Source of the DNA: Chondrus crispus
Taxonomy: Eukaryota; Rhodophyta; Florideophyceae; Gigartinales; Gigartinaceae
Length of the DNA stretch: 64,000 nt
Assembly: GCF_000350225.1 (NCBI RefSeq)
Contig: NW_005179190.1
Coordinates: forward strand, 1 to 64,000
Direction of reading: 5' to 3'
Below, piece after piece: positions 20,661-32,997 of the stretch. A model generated the notes under the pieces. That model was not told where the DNA came from. It searched no databases and saw only the letters and a program-made list of their open reading frames with translations. A program made the translations under genes and the position numbers. The stretch's first letter is position 1, and the number at the start of each line of letters is the position of its first letter.

Positions 20661-21684
20661 TACTGTGAATTTAAAATAGTCATCGTTCCCAGCTATCTTT
20701 GGATGTAATGGATCTCTTGGCGACTCCTGGTGTCATTGTCTATGCGCTCCACGCACATACATCAGGTAAAACACAACCATGTGACACGGTGTTGTTTGGA
20801 TCCTTCAAAGCATCATCTGGATGCTACCCTTCGTGATTGCGTTCTTCCCCACCCGGACCACACTTTCGACCCCTTTGACTTTTCAAGGTCCTCAAGTTCG
20901 CTTAAAATTCTACCGTGACTCCGGAGAGTATACGGGCAGGCTTTCGTAAAGCCGATTTATGGCTCATGGACCACACGCGCATTCTGGGGGCGCTTTTCCT
21001 GCTACAACAGACGCGCTCGCTCCCATACGCAGCGCAGCTGAGCTGGACGCATAATTTGCGAAGAAGCTACAGGAAGTGAGAAATACAGTACTTGGAAGCG
21101 ACACTGTTTTGACTACTAGTGGGGATGTGGACACTACAAACGGCGGTGTTTTTCAGCTCCTCAAGCGCTTGAGACTGCGAAGGAAGTAGGACCTGAACGC
21201 AAGGAAGCAGAGTGCAAAGGCTGTTAAGGAAATCGAAGGTGCACAGTCGAGAGAGATAAAGCGTCAAGCAAAACAAGGGCCGTGTGAAAAGACATGGCGC
21301 GGGAATAAGGGACGACGGACGCCGGTTCTGGTAATAGCGGGGTTAGCGGTATCGGGGATGGCCTAGAACGAAATCGTTCTCTTCTTGAGCGGCGGCTTGT
21401 GGCGAAGATTAGATAGTTACGTGCCACGCCGCTTGCAGTAGATGGGAGGGTCACCGGAGAGGTCGTCGGTGGGCATGCGGAGTGACGTGGACGCGTGTTC
21501 TCGTTCCATACAGCCTCTGAATGTGGGGGCAATATTGCTCTGTCCGATCATTGTGATTTTTTGCCCATCACAGCAACCTCTTGCTGCATGAACTGCTTGA
21601 TGAATTGTCAGGCAGTGTGAAGGGCTAGGCGACATTCTAACGCGTGGTAAAATGGGTGTATGGATGAAATTTTTGTTTGATACG

Positions 21685-21829
21685 TGTGGTTACATCCAGA
21701 CGACAGTACAGCACACCACAGTAAATAAGACATAGCCAATAGGGCATACCGTAGTCGCGACGCAATAACGTATCCGACGGCCACCCGCTCCCTTGGGGAC
21801 CGGGGGGTATCGGAGTTCACGGAACCACA
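21685..21829 (+). repeat. Putative 5' LTR of Copia-like element 2
   Basis: The boundaries are inferred from TGTG and CACA ends, a size like the 138-bp LTR of element 1, and the primer-binding site that follows immediately. No second copy is present to confirm it. Confidence 0.55.
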
Positions 21830-22019
21830 GGTTATGGGCACCACGAACCACTGAGCACGATCCGTCCCACCCAACCCCGCACACAGAAGACGTTAAACAT
21901 AGCGCACGCAGCGCAACAAGACGAACCGAACTGCACAATCGCACAAGACAATCCAACGACCTCTTCCAATTCGTCACACCAACAACCCACAAGCAGATCA
22001 CCAGCCAAGACACCTCGAA

Positions 22020-22592
22020 ATGAGCGAGGGAACCAGCAGGTCCCAGGGATGCCTCCCACTACTCACCCTCTCCAATTTCTCTTACTGGTATGATGCACTA
22101 CAACTACACGCAAGAACGATCGACGCACCAGACCATCTCAACCAAACGATAATCCAAGCGACCGATCCAGCGCAAAGGAAGATGCAACAAAACAAGCAAG
22201 ATCAACTCACAACGGCCATCATGCAAAGCCTCAGTGAGAGCGTCGTGAGACTGCTACCACAACATGTCCTAAGATATGACCCGCAAAGAATCTGCCGTAT
22301 ATTGAAAGATGTAGTTGACACCAGCTCCATCGAGAACCACGAACTCTTGGATGCCGAGGCCTGCAACCTCCACTACAAATCAGGACAAGAGCTCAAAGAA
22401 TACGTCAACGGACACAGAGACATACGTTACAGAATTCAGGTCTCTAGATATCCAAACATCGACAGTGAGCGCACCACGGTCCCGTACATGGTACAAGGGC
22501 TGGCGCAAAACCCGGACATGCACACACTAGCCATAATGATGGCATGCACACCCCCAGACACCATCGGTGAGTTCATGAATCAAATCCAATAA
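22020..22592 (+). mobile_element. Copia-like element 2: Gag
   Basis: A 190-residue Gag with FSYWYDALQLHARTIDAPDH near the N-terminus and NHELLDAEACNLHY in the middle. It has the same length as, and is colinear with, the Gag at 16344-16916. Confidence 0.85.
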
Positions 22593-22898
22593 GCGCAACT
22601 GATCCAAGCGCAAGCACACACACACCAGGTTCAGCCACCCGTTTCACCACACACAAAATGGGATAAATACACAGAGACCCGCAGACTGCAAAGCACCACC
22701 AAGCCGAGAACCACACAGAGACACTACGACAAACCACAAGGCCACAAAGGCACCTGGTGCCACATCCATGGCAGTGTCACGCACAGCACTGACAAATGCT
22801 TCGCACGGAAACAGTACACCACACCACGAAAAGAACACGCGAACACAGCCACAGCGTCCAACAACGGCAACCACGAGCAAAGCGCCGAACAAGGCGAA

Positions 22899-23220
22899 GT
22901 GAATGAGCTCCGCGAACGCCTCCAAATATTGGAAGACGCAATTACAGAGCAACAGGACACGTTCGAAGGTAAGGAAACATACATATTAGACTCCGGTGCA
23001 CAACCAACGCATATCGCTACACCCCACGCGACCATGCATCCCAGCACCGGTACACTGACACAGACTGCCACTGGCCAACGCGTACGCATCACACACTCCG
23101 GCAACATTGGGATACGGACGAAGAATAACAAGATCCGTCTACCAGCTGTCCACACACTGGAAATCCAACAAAATCTCCTCTCGGTACACGACCTGACTGC
23201 ACATGGTCATGTCACATTCA
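22899..23220 (+). mobile_element. Copia-like element 2: protease-region fragment
   Basis: A short coiled stretch, then YILDSGAQPTHIATP (retropepsin-like DSG box) and QQNLLSVHDLTAHGHVTF, matching the corresponding part of element 1. It is cut at the junction with the Gypsy LTR. Confidence 0.8.
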
Positions 23221-24160
23221 TGTAGTGCAATGCGCCTGTTAGGCAGAGACCAAGGTCCGACGGTCCAACACAAACAACAGCAACAAAAACAACAACTGCC
23301 AACGGCACAGCGCTACGGAGTGTTCGAAGCTCCCTGTCCTCTTTAAGCGGGTTTGCGGCCCGCAGTAGCTCGGATCCCTGATAGGGGGGGGGCAAAGAGA
23401 AGGGCCCAGCCCGGGATCGGTAAATGGTGGTAGAGACTTGTAAAGGCAACTGCTCGACGAGTTCGGAGGGCTGTTTAGGTAAACCTGGTCCGATGGGTCG
23501 TAAATCCAATGCTCGAAGAGCGCCTTGTACACCTTATACCCTTGATAAGGTCTTCGACGGGGACGTCGCAACGTAGCCCGTCGGGAAAGAAGAGAACGTA
23601 GCAGCGCTACACCGTCGTACTGCCCGATGGCAAAGTACCAACAACGGATCGGTCGCAACCGAATTCCGATGGTACCAACACTGAGAAAAGCACCACTGGT
23701 GCACCAACACAAAAGCCCGATGGCAAATGACGTCACGTTGCGGATGGCAATCCTACAAGGTGGGACCAACTCAAGATTAAGGGAAATTAGGATAGGGAAA
23801 TAAAGGGAAAAGAAATGGGAAAAGGGGACCCCGAGCGATAGAGGATGCCGTAGGCTTAGGTAAAAGGGAGCGTCTTGATAGAGACGGACTTCGACCAAGG
23901 GGGACATTCAACTCCGGCAACTCGGGTTGGTTTATTGACTTGTTCGGTCAAAGGGCTAAGTTATATAGAGCCCCGCCGGGGCGAGTACAGTAGCTCCCGG
24001 CTCTAGATTCTAGATCTAATTAGTAAATAAAATTAAATAATTAAAATAATCGTGCGCTTCGTCGCACACGTGTGTCCCCCAACCCCGGACTACAGTATCC
24101 AATTTTTTTTCCTTTTTCACTTCCTTCCTCCCCCCTACCCGAGACGGGTATTGCACTACA
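23221..24160 (-). repeat. 3' LTR of the chromovirus
   Basis: 940 bp with short terminal inverted repeats TGTAGTGCAAT and ATTGCACTACA. A segment of about 200 bp (about 23,835-24,020) is almost identical to the other LTR and contains, on the minus strand, CTATATAA. The rest is visibly more diverged. Confidence 0.85.
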
Positions 24161-24180
24161 TATCTCCCTTCTGAGCGCTC

Positions 24181-25107
24181 TTGCGCAGCGGCTTCACTCC
24201 CTTGCTTCCCAACTTCTTCCTTTTTCTTCCGACCATCGGTCGCCGCTCGCGTGAGAGTAAGACGATCTCCATTTTTCCTTCATCGGATCCCACTGTCGGA
24301 CATACCGCCCGCGGTCGCCGCGGTGTGGGCTTCTCACACACGCCTTCCATTCCTAGCGACCTTCCTTCCATACCCCGACTTCCCCCGAACACCAACGTTC
24401 CTGAACCGGTCTTTCATCCCGATCTCCATCCTTCATCAGCCCCTTGTCGATACCCCTCACTAGCCGAGCTCCAAGGTAAATCCATGCGCGACTATCCCTT
24501 ACTGTACGCGGCCACTCCTTGGTTTTCCGCCATCGACGTGCGCGACGTTACTAGCATCGGGCGAGACTTTGCCGACGGTGCGGGGATGTTACCGGGTCAC
24601 CTTCCCCTTCAAGCCATTTCCTCCTACGATTGGCGTGCCCGTGTCGCCATTCCCCCTTCTATCCTGCGTCGTTCCTCCCCTCGTGGCCGACAGGGCCTAT
24701 CCCTGCGGTTCATGGAAGCCGTCCTCGACCGCCTCGACCTATCCCTATCCGATGCCCTCATTCCTCCGTCCTTCGGATGTGATTACCTTGACAACCTCCT
24801 CAGCTGGACACGGGGTGACCCCGTGCTCGAGGCGGACCGCCTGTGGCATGACCAACTGACGGTGACTAACGATGCCCTGTCATACACGCGCGCAATCCTC
24901 CCCCTCAATTTCCGATATACGAAACGCGGGAACACCCCCTTCTTCCAGCATACGGTCCGATTCGAGCGTAAGATGAGATCGGACACGGGATATTTCCTAG
25001 CTTACCAAATGGTTGAGGCGGGGGAAATTGCTCGGTCACACTATCCCAACCGGTACCAGCAACTCCCCTCGTGGTGGGGACAATTTGAGGTCTGCCAAGG
25101 GTTTTAG
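24181..25107 (+). other. Antisense accessory ORF A inside the chromovirus
   Basis: A 308-codon frame on the strand opposite to gag-pol, in the interval between the end of pol and the 3' LTR. The product has a Pro/Ser-rich N-terminus and a more globular second half (AELQGKSMRDYPLLYAATPW, later SSYDWRARVAIPP and LPSWWGQFEV). I recognise no family. Long antisense ORFs in this position are known from some large plant Gypsy elements, which makes a real accessory gene plausible. Confidence 0.4.
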
Positions 25108-25167
25108 GCAGAGCTCGGTCCCATCCTTACCTACTTTGGAAGCCATCTCACTGATCCTCGTCACGGG

Positions 25168-25902
25168 TTGTGGGTTGTCTTTTTGACGGAGTGGTGCGTG
25201 AAGGTAGCCGCCACCTTGCTCTGGGAGGCGTACGATTGTTGGCGGCTTTGGTATCTTCCTCCGAAGCTCGTCGAGCTCATGTGCCTTTTGGACTATACTG
25301 TGCCCTTGGGCGGAGCAGACACCGACTTCGAACTGCACTCCTTACTCGAAAAGATCAATCAGGGCGACTGGGATGTTGTTCCCCCTATCAACTCATCCCG
25401 ATCCTTCGCGAGGCGACGCCCGTCCTTTTCTCCCGGACGAAGTCACAGTGCGGCGGGTGACTTTGTCTGGTTCAACCCTTGGACATCCGCCTTGTGCTCT
25501 CCCTCCGAAGCGCGCCTCAGTCGCCAATTCGGCAACCAAGTTCCAACCCCTAACGTAGCTCCCATACGAGCCGTAGATCCCCGCGCAGACGACGTTTGCC
25601 CCCGACCGTCTGCTTCAGATTCCCCTCTCCCTGCAGCCCCTGCTGCTGCTGCTCCTGCTGTCGATATCCCCTCGGCAGGGCATACCGAAACTCGGTCGGT
25701 TAGGGAAGCATTGTCTTCCCCACCGTCCCCATCAATTCCCAAAAAGAGCGACGGAGCCATTGACATCTACTGCACATTGCTCCGCGCTCATGGCATCGAA
25801 GGTGAAGCTCTCCAAGGGGCTTCCCTCAATGATCTGCGAGTCCTTGCTCGACTCGTTACCTCACTCCCAAAGGAAAAATCCTTGGGTGTGCCGCCCCACT
25901 GA
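25168..25902 (+). other. Antisense accessory ORF B inside the chromovirus
   Basis: A 244-codon plus-strand frame directly following ORF A. It has a hydrophobic, Trp-rich start (FLTEWCVKVAATLLWEAYDC), a Pro/Ala/Ser-rich middle and a helical C-terminus (LLRAHGIEGEALQGASLNDL). No family is recognised. It could be the second piece of the same accessory region. Confidence 0.35.
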
Positions 25903-28900
25903 CCCGCCGCTCGGACGACTCCCCCCCCCTGATCCATTCTCGGATTATTACCCGTTTGGGGTGACATCTGGTTATCGACGTCACCCGATAGCTTTTGGAT
26001 AATAAAATGAATCGCCTGCGTGTCCCCCGTCACCTTCACTTTCCTCTTCTTTTCTTTCCGCGTACCGTTCGTTAGCGAAACGCAGAAGGGTCCATGCAGG
26101 TACACTCTTCCTCGAACGTCGGGCTGATCCATTGTCCGACTGAACTCCTCGTCGAGGGAACGATGTCCTCTTTGGGGTCTCCGACTCCGCCCATTCCCTC
26201 GGACTTCTAATTTCCTCTTCTCTTTTTTTTTCGTATGCGCCCCGCCTCTGCGGTCACATCTCCTCATCTGTCCCTTTTTTTCCTCCTCTTTTCCTCAGGA
26301 CCTTCTCTTTACCGAAACCATGGTGCGGCCTTGCCTCCTTCCCAATCAGGCCTCCAAATATCCTCAGAGAGTATGAGAGCGAGACCCACCTTTTCACCTA
26401 CAACCCCTGTTGAGCGGTGTGGCATTGACAATACCTCGGTATCCCATCCCTTGGGCGTGCTCAACGAGCGCTGTGCGGCGGAGGCGTAGATCCAATTACG
26501 TCGACTCGAACTAAGGGAATATTGGTCGAGATATCCGGTGTTCATTTTACACCCCTCGGGCATCTCGAGCATGCGCTTGCGAGGTGCCCTGCTTGTCCTA
26601 CTGCGCCGTAAGACTTCCGTTGCAATTGTTTTGAGCTTCAATTAAATTCATACTCTCCTCCTCGCCATTTTCAGCACGGGCACATTCCGTCCCTTTTTCG
26701 ATGACCCTTGCCTATGTGCTCCTTGCGTTTGCGGCCTCCGACGTCGTCTCGTGTTCCACATCACGTCCGATCTTTTCCCACCATTCTCTAACTCAGGTGC
26801 GCGTCCAAAGTCACATCAAATGTACAGTTCGAACCCAATCCTGGTCGCATCGTTAAAACCTTGTCTGAATTTTTCCTCCTTAGTCCGTTGTCTGTTTACA
26901 GTCTACTGTCGAGCTGTAGGCGAACACCGGTTATGCCCCCGTCACGAGACGGTGCATTTCACTTCGTGCGCTCTCCGGGTCTTGCCGCGCATCGTACGAC
27001 ATCGAGCATTGCGACAGGAGGCGGGGACCAATATAATTCCTCCTTCAAAATCCTAAATAATGCTCGGAATGCGTTTTGTCCGTCATATGAAGGAATCTCT
27101 CCGACAACTGTCAATATCGGTAGTGCCCTTCCGCATCATTAAGTGGTGTCTAGAGTAGACTCCGTTTGGAAGGCACGAGCATTCAACTGCGCAACCCCGA
27201 TAGGATCGTAACCAATTTTCCGCTTGCACACGTTGCCACGTCTACCCACCTCCCTTGCTACAAAAATCTGCTTTCCCATCGAACTCGATAGCGGTTGCTC
27301 GTCTCTACGGAATGAGGGACGCTTTCCGTCCCTCAGCCCTGTGTGGACATACGACGTATGTTCCGGATGTCCCCTTGGTTAAATACTTGAGGTTCGACCC
27401 CGATTTGTGTTGATCCGTACATTAGCATGTTACTCCTCCCTCCAAAACTGCGAGCCGGGTTGAAGATGTATGCTACATGAGTCCCCGTCGTGGATAATGG
27501 TATTCATCGCTTTTCCTGTGTCCGCCTGTTGGTGACACCGACGCCCGTCAGAGTTTGGCCGGTGTCACCCCTCCCTTCGAAGCTATTGTCTCGGGCAAAC
27601 GAATATTTGCGACTTCAAAAAAAGATTTCTCTTGATGCGCAGCCTGCAGGGCTACATCACCTCCCCTAAGCACGGTTTCTTCTCAAACGAAGCAAATTAG
27701 AGAAATCAATAAACGACGAGGTAGGGAAGTAGGAAGGAATTGAAAGAATGGAGGCATGAGAGTGGGAAAGGCTATGGAGAGGGATCATTACAGTAGATCG
27801 TTTGGGGTGTGGGCGAAAATGGGAACTCGACGACGGTAGTTGTCACAAGCAACAGACTGATCGTCGTCACATAGCTCGTCAAACAAATTTATCCTCCATA
27901 GCAGTGTTCCCCGCGAGGCCACCCTTCGGGGCTCCACTATAAGAGGGAGGGCGTGAGTACCTCGATCTCGTCATGCGCAAATAAGCCATCTCCCTTCTCC
28001 TGCCTCTCTTTTTCTTCTTTTCTTTCTGTACCTTGCGGTCATGAACAGGGATTTTCGCGAACGTGAATGGTCGCCAATTTGGGGTAGGTCATCAGTGACA
28101 ACGGGGTCGCTTTGTGTCGTGCTGGGAGACCCCCGTAATCGCCGTACGAGTCACTTAGATGTGATTTTCGGGACGTTCTCCCTCAATCTAGTACACGAAA
28201 AATTTTAACTTCGTCACACTCAGTTGGTCAGGACTTCATGTTTGATTACGACTCCCCAATTTCGCCCTTTTTCCAAGCCGTTGGCCCTAAATGTTGTTAG
28301 AAATTCCCGTCCGTAGTAAAACGGAGCAGCCATCAGTAGAACGGCTTCGTGGGAGCGGATTCTCATTACGAGCACGACCTCGGTTTCCGAATAAACTTCG
28401 GTCCTTCGGTCTCTTCGCCCTCCACTTGTAAAGTACTGTCCTCCTGGCCGGTCGACGGAACTTCGTGGCGTAACGCCCTTGCGCAATGAACAGCAGAACA
28501 ACTCGTTCTTCTTCTCGGTGTGACACACCGCATGGTTACTTGATGGTGATTGTCGGTTCGCCGCTCTGAATTGTTCTTGGGGCCTCGATCGGTTGGCGTC
28601 GCCACTCTTGTCCGTCGCCGTTCGCGACGCGGGGTTCGCGCTCTGTGCGTGAAAGAAAACAAACATAAAAAAAAATAATAACAAGGACAAAAACGGAAAC
28701 ATAGGAAAGATATGGGGGGTTATGGCGGCAGGCCGGTAAGTAAGTCACTCGTGGTGTGGCGTCGGTGCGGGAGCGACAAAGCTCCTCCGTAATGATGATG
28801 TTTCACGCCGCGCTGTGTAGCCGTGTACTTGCACGTGGTGTCGATGGGTCAGGGCAACAGTGGTCCATGCGGACCCATCTTCTCGCTCGTCGAGCGGGGT

Positions 28901-29728
28901 TTAGGTGTTGCGAACGAACTTGGCAAGTGCTTTCATGTGCGATCGATCGCAACTTCGCCGGTGGCGAGCCCCTAGCATTTGTGCGGTCGGCGGTGGGGGT
29001 TGCCAACAACGTTTCGTACAAGTGCGGGCTTTTTCCTTAATTGCAGTTAATTTTTCGACGTATGGCCGGAGTTCAGTCTGCGACTCGTGCTGATCATTTG
29101 ACAGCTTACCAGCAGCGAGCCCCAATTTCTTTTGATTAAATCACACCCCATGAGGGCGGATCATCGATCTAGGCGTCACATCACGTGCACGCGGCGGCCG
29201 CGTGTGATCGTATCCAAGGGGGTAAATTACCTCGGCCTGAGACTACAGTACATCTTCCCTTCCACGGCCTGGCCGCGCGGGCCATTTCATTCATGGGCGG
29301 GGGTCCCAGGCAAAATCGCTTGAGTCTTTCGTTTCCCTTCTCCTCACTCCGAGGGGTCTCGTTTCCGGCGACTGTCCTTACTCTCTCTCCGCGACGCTGT
29401 TCACCGCATCACTTCAAACTCGAGAGCCTCCTGATGGGGACCATCCCTAATACAATTCCAACATTTCACTCCCGGTCTTATCGCATCCCGCATCATTCAC
29501 TTCCTCTCGATCGGCCTCCCTCGCGTGCGCCTCTACATCAACTGTATCTTTTCCCCTCCTTCTCCCTCGACTCGAGGGTAACCCGCTCGTCAGTCCCTTT
29601 TTGCAAAGGCGTTCCCGACGGAAGACTGCCTGACTCCTCTCGCTCCGACTTTCCTTGCTTGCGGACCCGTTCGTTTCGAACTTCTGACTCTTCCGTGTTT
29701 CCTAATCGGCTAATTCTATTGACGATGC
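25903..29728. other. Unexplained 3.8 kb within the chromovirus
   Basis: The sequence lies between the antisense ORFs and the end of the integrase frame. A plus-strand CTATAAGAGG stretch near 27,940 looks TATA-like. Short frames (for example 28220-28702 on the minus strand) show no recognisable domain. It could be a captured insert or extended non-coding 3' region. Confidence 0.4.
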
Positions 29729-31300
29729 CTACCCCGCTTGCGCGTGCGCGACTTGCGGCGGCAAGAGTAATTTCTTCCTTCGGAAATACGTGACGGCCGC
29801 ACTGCGGGGTAATTGCTCAATGGGTTCCCACGTCGCGTCCTCGGGCGTATAACCGTACCATTCCACCTTGAGAATCAAATTACCATTTTGATAATCGTGG
29901 TCGACGACCCGGTCGATTACGTATTCCGTGTTCTCTGTTTCCTCTTCTTTCTCTGATCTGTTTCCTTCCCCCTTCTGAAGATCTTCCAACTCGTCCTCTT
30001 CTCTGGACGTTCCGAGCTCGCGTAGGTTTGGAGGTGTCTCCGCTGTCGGCGTTTGACCAACTAAATTATCCAGGTCCCCCGTCGTAGGCGCACGGGTGTG
30101 AGGACGTTCCTCGTCCTCCATTGCCTCTCCCTCTTCGTTTAACTCCGGCTCTCTCAGGAACTGTAGCGCTTGACGTAGGCCGGCTATCGGCGCATGGTCC
30201 ATTGGGCTTGGGGCTAATTCCACCCTGTCTCGCGATACGCGTTCCTCCTGATCGCCAATGGCAATGACTACCGTATGTTGATCCGATCTTCTGACCTGAT
30301 AAGGCCCTGTAGCGACTTGTGCGAGCTTATGTTTCGGTTCGCTAGCCGTGCCCTGCTCCTTCCGGAGGAACACGTAGGACCCTGGTGGGATCTCAGATTG
30401 CGGCTTGCGAAGGCGTGCGTCGAAATTTCGCTTGTATCGGGCTTGTTCCTTTCGCAAACTCCTATCGGCGCTTCGCATTAGGCTCTCCAACCACGACTGC
30501 CATTTCAGGTAGTATGCTCGTGACGAGCTGAAGTTCTCCAAAGTTGGTTGCGCTTGTAACGCAATGTTTCTCGGCGCCGGAGCCAACACCAGCTCGAAGG
30601 GCGCAATGTTCGTAGTTCGATGAACTTGTGTGTTGTAGGCGAACGTCACAGCGTCGCTAAATAAATCCCAGTCCTTGGGATGCTCTCCAACGTATTTTCG
30701 CAACGCGGAAGTCAGCGTGCGGTTAAATCTCTCAACTTGGCCGTTGGCTTGCGGGTGGTACGTAGTCGTGAACACATTGCGTATGCCAAGAATTCGGCAG
30801 ACATTCTGAAAGAACCGGGCCGTGAACTGTGTTCCATTGTCGGACAGCAGCTTGACCGGCGGTCCGTACACGAATACCAAATGGTGAACGAAGGCTTGTG
30901 CGATGTGCGCAGCTGATATCTTCTTCAACGGTACGGTTCGTACCAGTTTCGAGTATCGATCGCTGATCACGAGAATATACCGATTTCCTTGTGTAGTTGT
31001 AATTAGCTCGCCGAGGATGTCGATGGCGACAAATTTCAGCGGCGCTTTGGGCGTGAACAGCTTCATTTCCTTCGTGTTTTTCTTAACTTCACCCTTTCTC
31101 GCGCACATGCGGCGCAATTCTTCGCGACTGCATAGCAGTCTAGGGCCATCGTAGGCCAATAAAAATATCTTCTCAAAGTCTTGTAAAGTTTCCTGCCTCC
31201 CGGGTGACCTGCCAATTTTGCGTAGTGGCTCAACCCTAGGACGCCGTCCCTTAACGATTGTGGTATTACCACTTGTACAAACTCTGCCGCGGTACGGCAT
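29729..31300 (-). mobile_element. Chromovirus: integrase with chromodomain
   Basis: A 523-residue frame. The integrase core is visible (FVAIDILGELITT, LLSDNGTQFTARFF, TYHPQANGQVERFNRTL), followed by a GPY-type region (GPYQVRRS) and a C-terminal chromodomain (YVIDRVVDHDYQNGN, then LKVEWYGYTPEDATWEP). Chromodomains of this group recognise histone marks and steer insertion in other species. Confidence 0.9.
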
Positions 31301-32997
31301 AGAGTTCCTTCGAGTTCCTCGGTCTCCGTGCTGAACGTTCTCACCTTTCCGGCGTCCATTTCTTCCTTGATGCGGTTGCAGAAGGGGTCGACGGCTTGCT
31401 CGCGAATGAGCTCCTCCGGAGTGACAGCTTGGAATTGATCGAGGCGATCAGGGGCGGTCCCCCCCTCAAGAGCGAGGATGTCGTCTGCCGCGTCAATACT
31501 TTCCTCGTCCTCCACTGTACCCTCGGCCGGTTCGGCCATAAAGCAAGGGATTTCGTCGTCGATTTCGTCGACGGTTTCTCCTGCGGTTCGCAACCTTGAC
31601 AAAGCGTCCGCCTGGCTGTTAGCCTTTCCCTTTTTGTACTTGATTTCAAAATCTAATTCCGAGAGGCGGAGCCTCCATCGGATTAATCTCCCGCTGGGGT
31701 CGGTTACGTTCATCAACCACCTCAATGAGGCATGGTCGGTAGGCACGATGAAGTGCTCGCCATATAGATATGGTCTTAAAGTCTGTACGGCCCAAATTAC
31801 CGCTAGAAATTCTTTTTCTGATACAGAATAGTTTCTCTCGGCTGCGGCTAACGTTCTTGAAAAGAACCCGATGGGTTTGCGTTGCGCATCCGGGTGTGTT
31901 TGAAATAGTGCAGCGCCTATTTGGTAGTCGCTTGCATCGGTATCTACCGAGTAGGGTAGGTCCTTCTTCGGCAGCGCCAACACCGGCGGTGCCAAGATGG
32001 CGTCCTTGAGCTTGTGAAAAGCTTTCTTGCACGGTTCGTCGAATCCTTCCAACTGGACCGGTTGTCCTTTCTTCAGTAGTTGGTTTAGAGGCAGCGCAAT
32101 TCTCGCATACTGCGGAACGAACCTGCGGTAGACATTGCAGAGTCCCAGGAAGCTCCTGAGCTGTGTCTGTGTTCGCGGGTACCGCACTTGTTCCAACGCG
32201 GCGGTTCGCGCGACATCGACTTCTAGCGTACCTGGGCGGACGACATGGCCCAGGTACTTGATCTTTTCCACGAAAAATTCGCACTTGCGAAGCTTGAGCT
32301 TGACACCTGCCTTTTCCAATACGGAAAGTATTTCATCCACGTGCACGATGTGCTCCTCCCACGACTTGCTAAAAATGATTATGTCGTCTAGATACACCAA
32401 ACAGCATTTCCAACGGAACGGAGAGAGCAGGATATCCATTGCTCTCTGAAACGTCGCTGGCGCGTTAGTTAGCCCGAAGAGCATTCTTGAGAAGCGATAC
32501 AGACCTGAGTGACACGAAAATGCAGTCTTGTCGCGGTCGCACTCAGGGATAGGTATCTGCCAATATCCCGAAATCGCGTCCAACGCGGAGAAAACCTTGG
32601 TGTCACCAAGCGAGTCCAGGCACTCATCCATGCGCGGTAAGGGGTACGTGTCCTTAACCGTTACTGCGTTCAGCCTGCGGTAGTCTACGCAAAAACGCAT
32701 TGACCCATCCGGCTTTGGCACCAGCAACGCGGGCGACGCCCATTCTGACTGCGCTGGTTCTATCACTCCTGCCTCCAACATCTTCTGCACCTCTGCATCT
32801 TCTACTTCGCGGGCTTTAGGTCCGGCCCGATACGGGGCTTGTGCGATGGGGCGAGTCTCGGGTATCAACTCGATCCGATGGACGGTGGTATTAATTTCGC
32901 CAAGCGTCCCATCCCACATCCTTGAATACTTCTTCAACATCCGACGGAACCGCCCGCGCAGCCGTTCCGGCACGTGGCTCAGGTCGAGGTCCTCCAC
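31063..32997 (-). mobile_element. Chromovirus: reverse transcriptase, RNase H, integrase zinc finger
   Basis: A 644-residue frame with FCVDYRRLNAVTVKDTYPLP, the YLDDIIIFS metal-site box, an RNase H start (DTDASDYQIGAALF) and the HHCC-type integrase N-terminus (HYAKLAGHPGG, later CAAC). It overlaps the integrase frame. Confidence 0.92.

Larger units (their letters stand above)
17522..21420 (+). pseudogene. Old DDE (pogo/jerky-like) transposase, decayed and interrupted
   Basis: Plus-strand remains of a Tc1-mariner/pogo-type transposase. A helix-turn-helix start lies at 17525-17764 (MATKRVTAPLDRVADALRF, then TYRDVAEKFGIAH), and a second DNA-binding stretch follows near 17810-17950 (SPAKRRELGGKWNG). 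DDE-core fragments lie at 18168-18420, and a distal core at about 20725-20805 reads VYALHAHTSGKTQPCD, the equivalent of LPAHTTH.LQP.D. A Lys/Arg-rich C-terminal stretch runs to about 21,400. Several in-frame stops and shifts break it. The pogo-like element at 18418-20660 sits inside it. No end repeats were identified for this older unit. Confidence 0.55.
21685..23220 (+). mobile_element. Copia-like element 2, truncated
   Basis: 5' portion of a second Copia-like element of the same broad family as element 1 but clearly diverged in sequence. A 145-bp putative 5' LTR (TGTGG to CCACA) is followed by GGTTATGGGC (half-tRNA-iMet primer type), Gag and the start of the protease region. It stops exactly where the chromovirus LTR begins at 23221. 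Integrase, RT and the 3' LTR are not found in the window, so it is a fossil fragment. Confidence 0.82.

Noticed and set aside
27380-27420. GGTTCGACCCC looked like a tRNA B box
   Set aside because: No A box, anticodon stem or acceptor pairing at the right distance.
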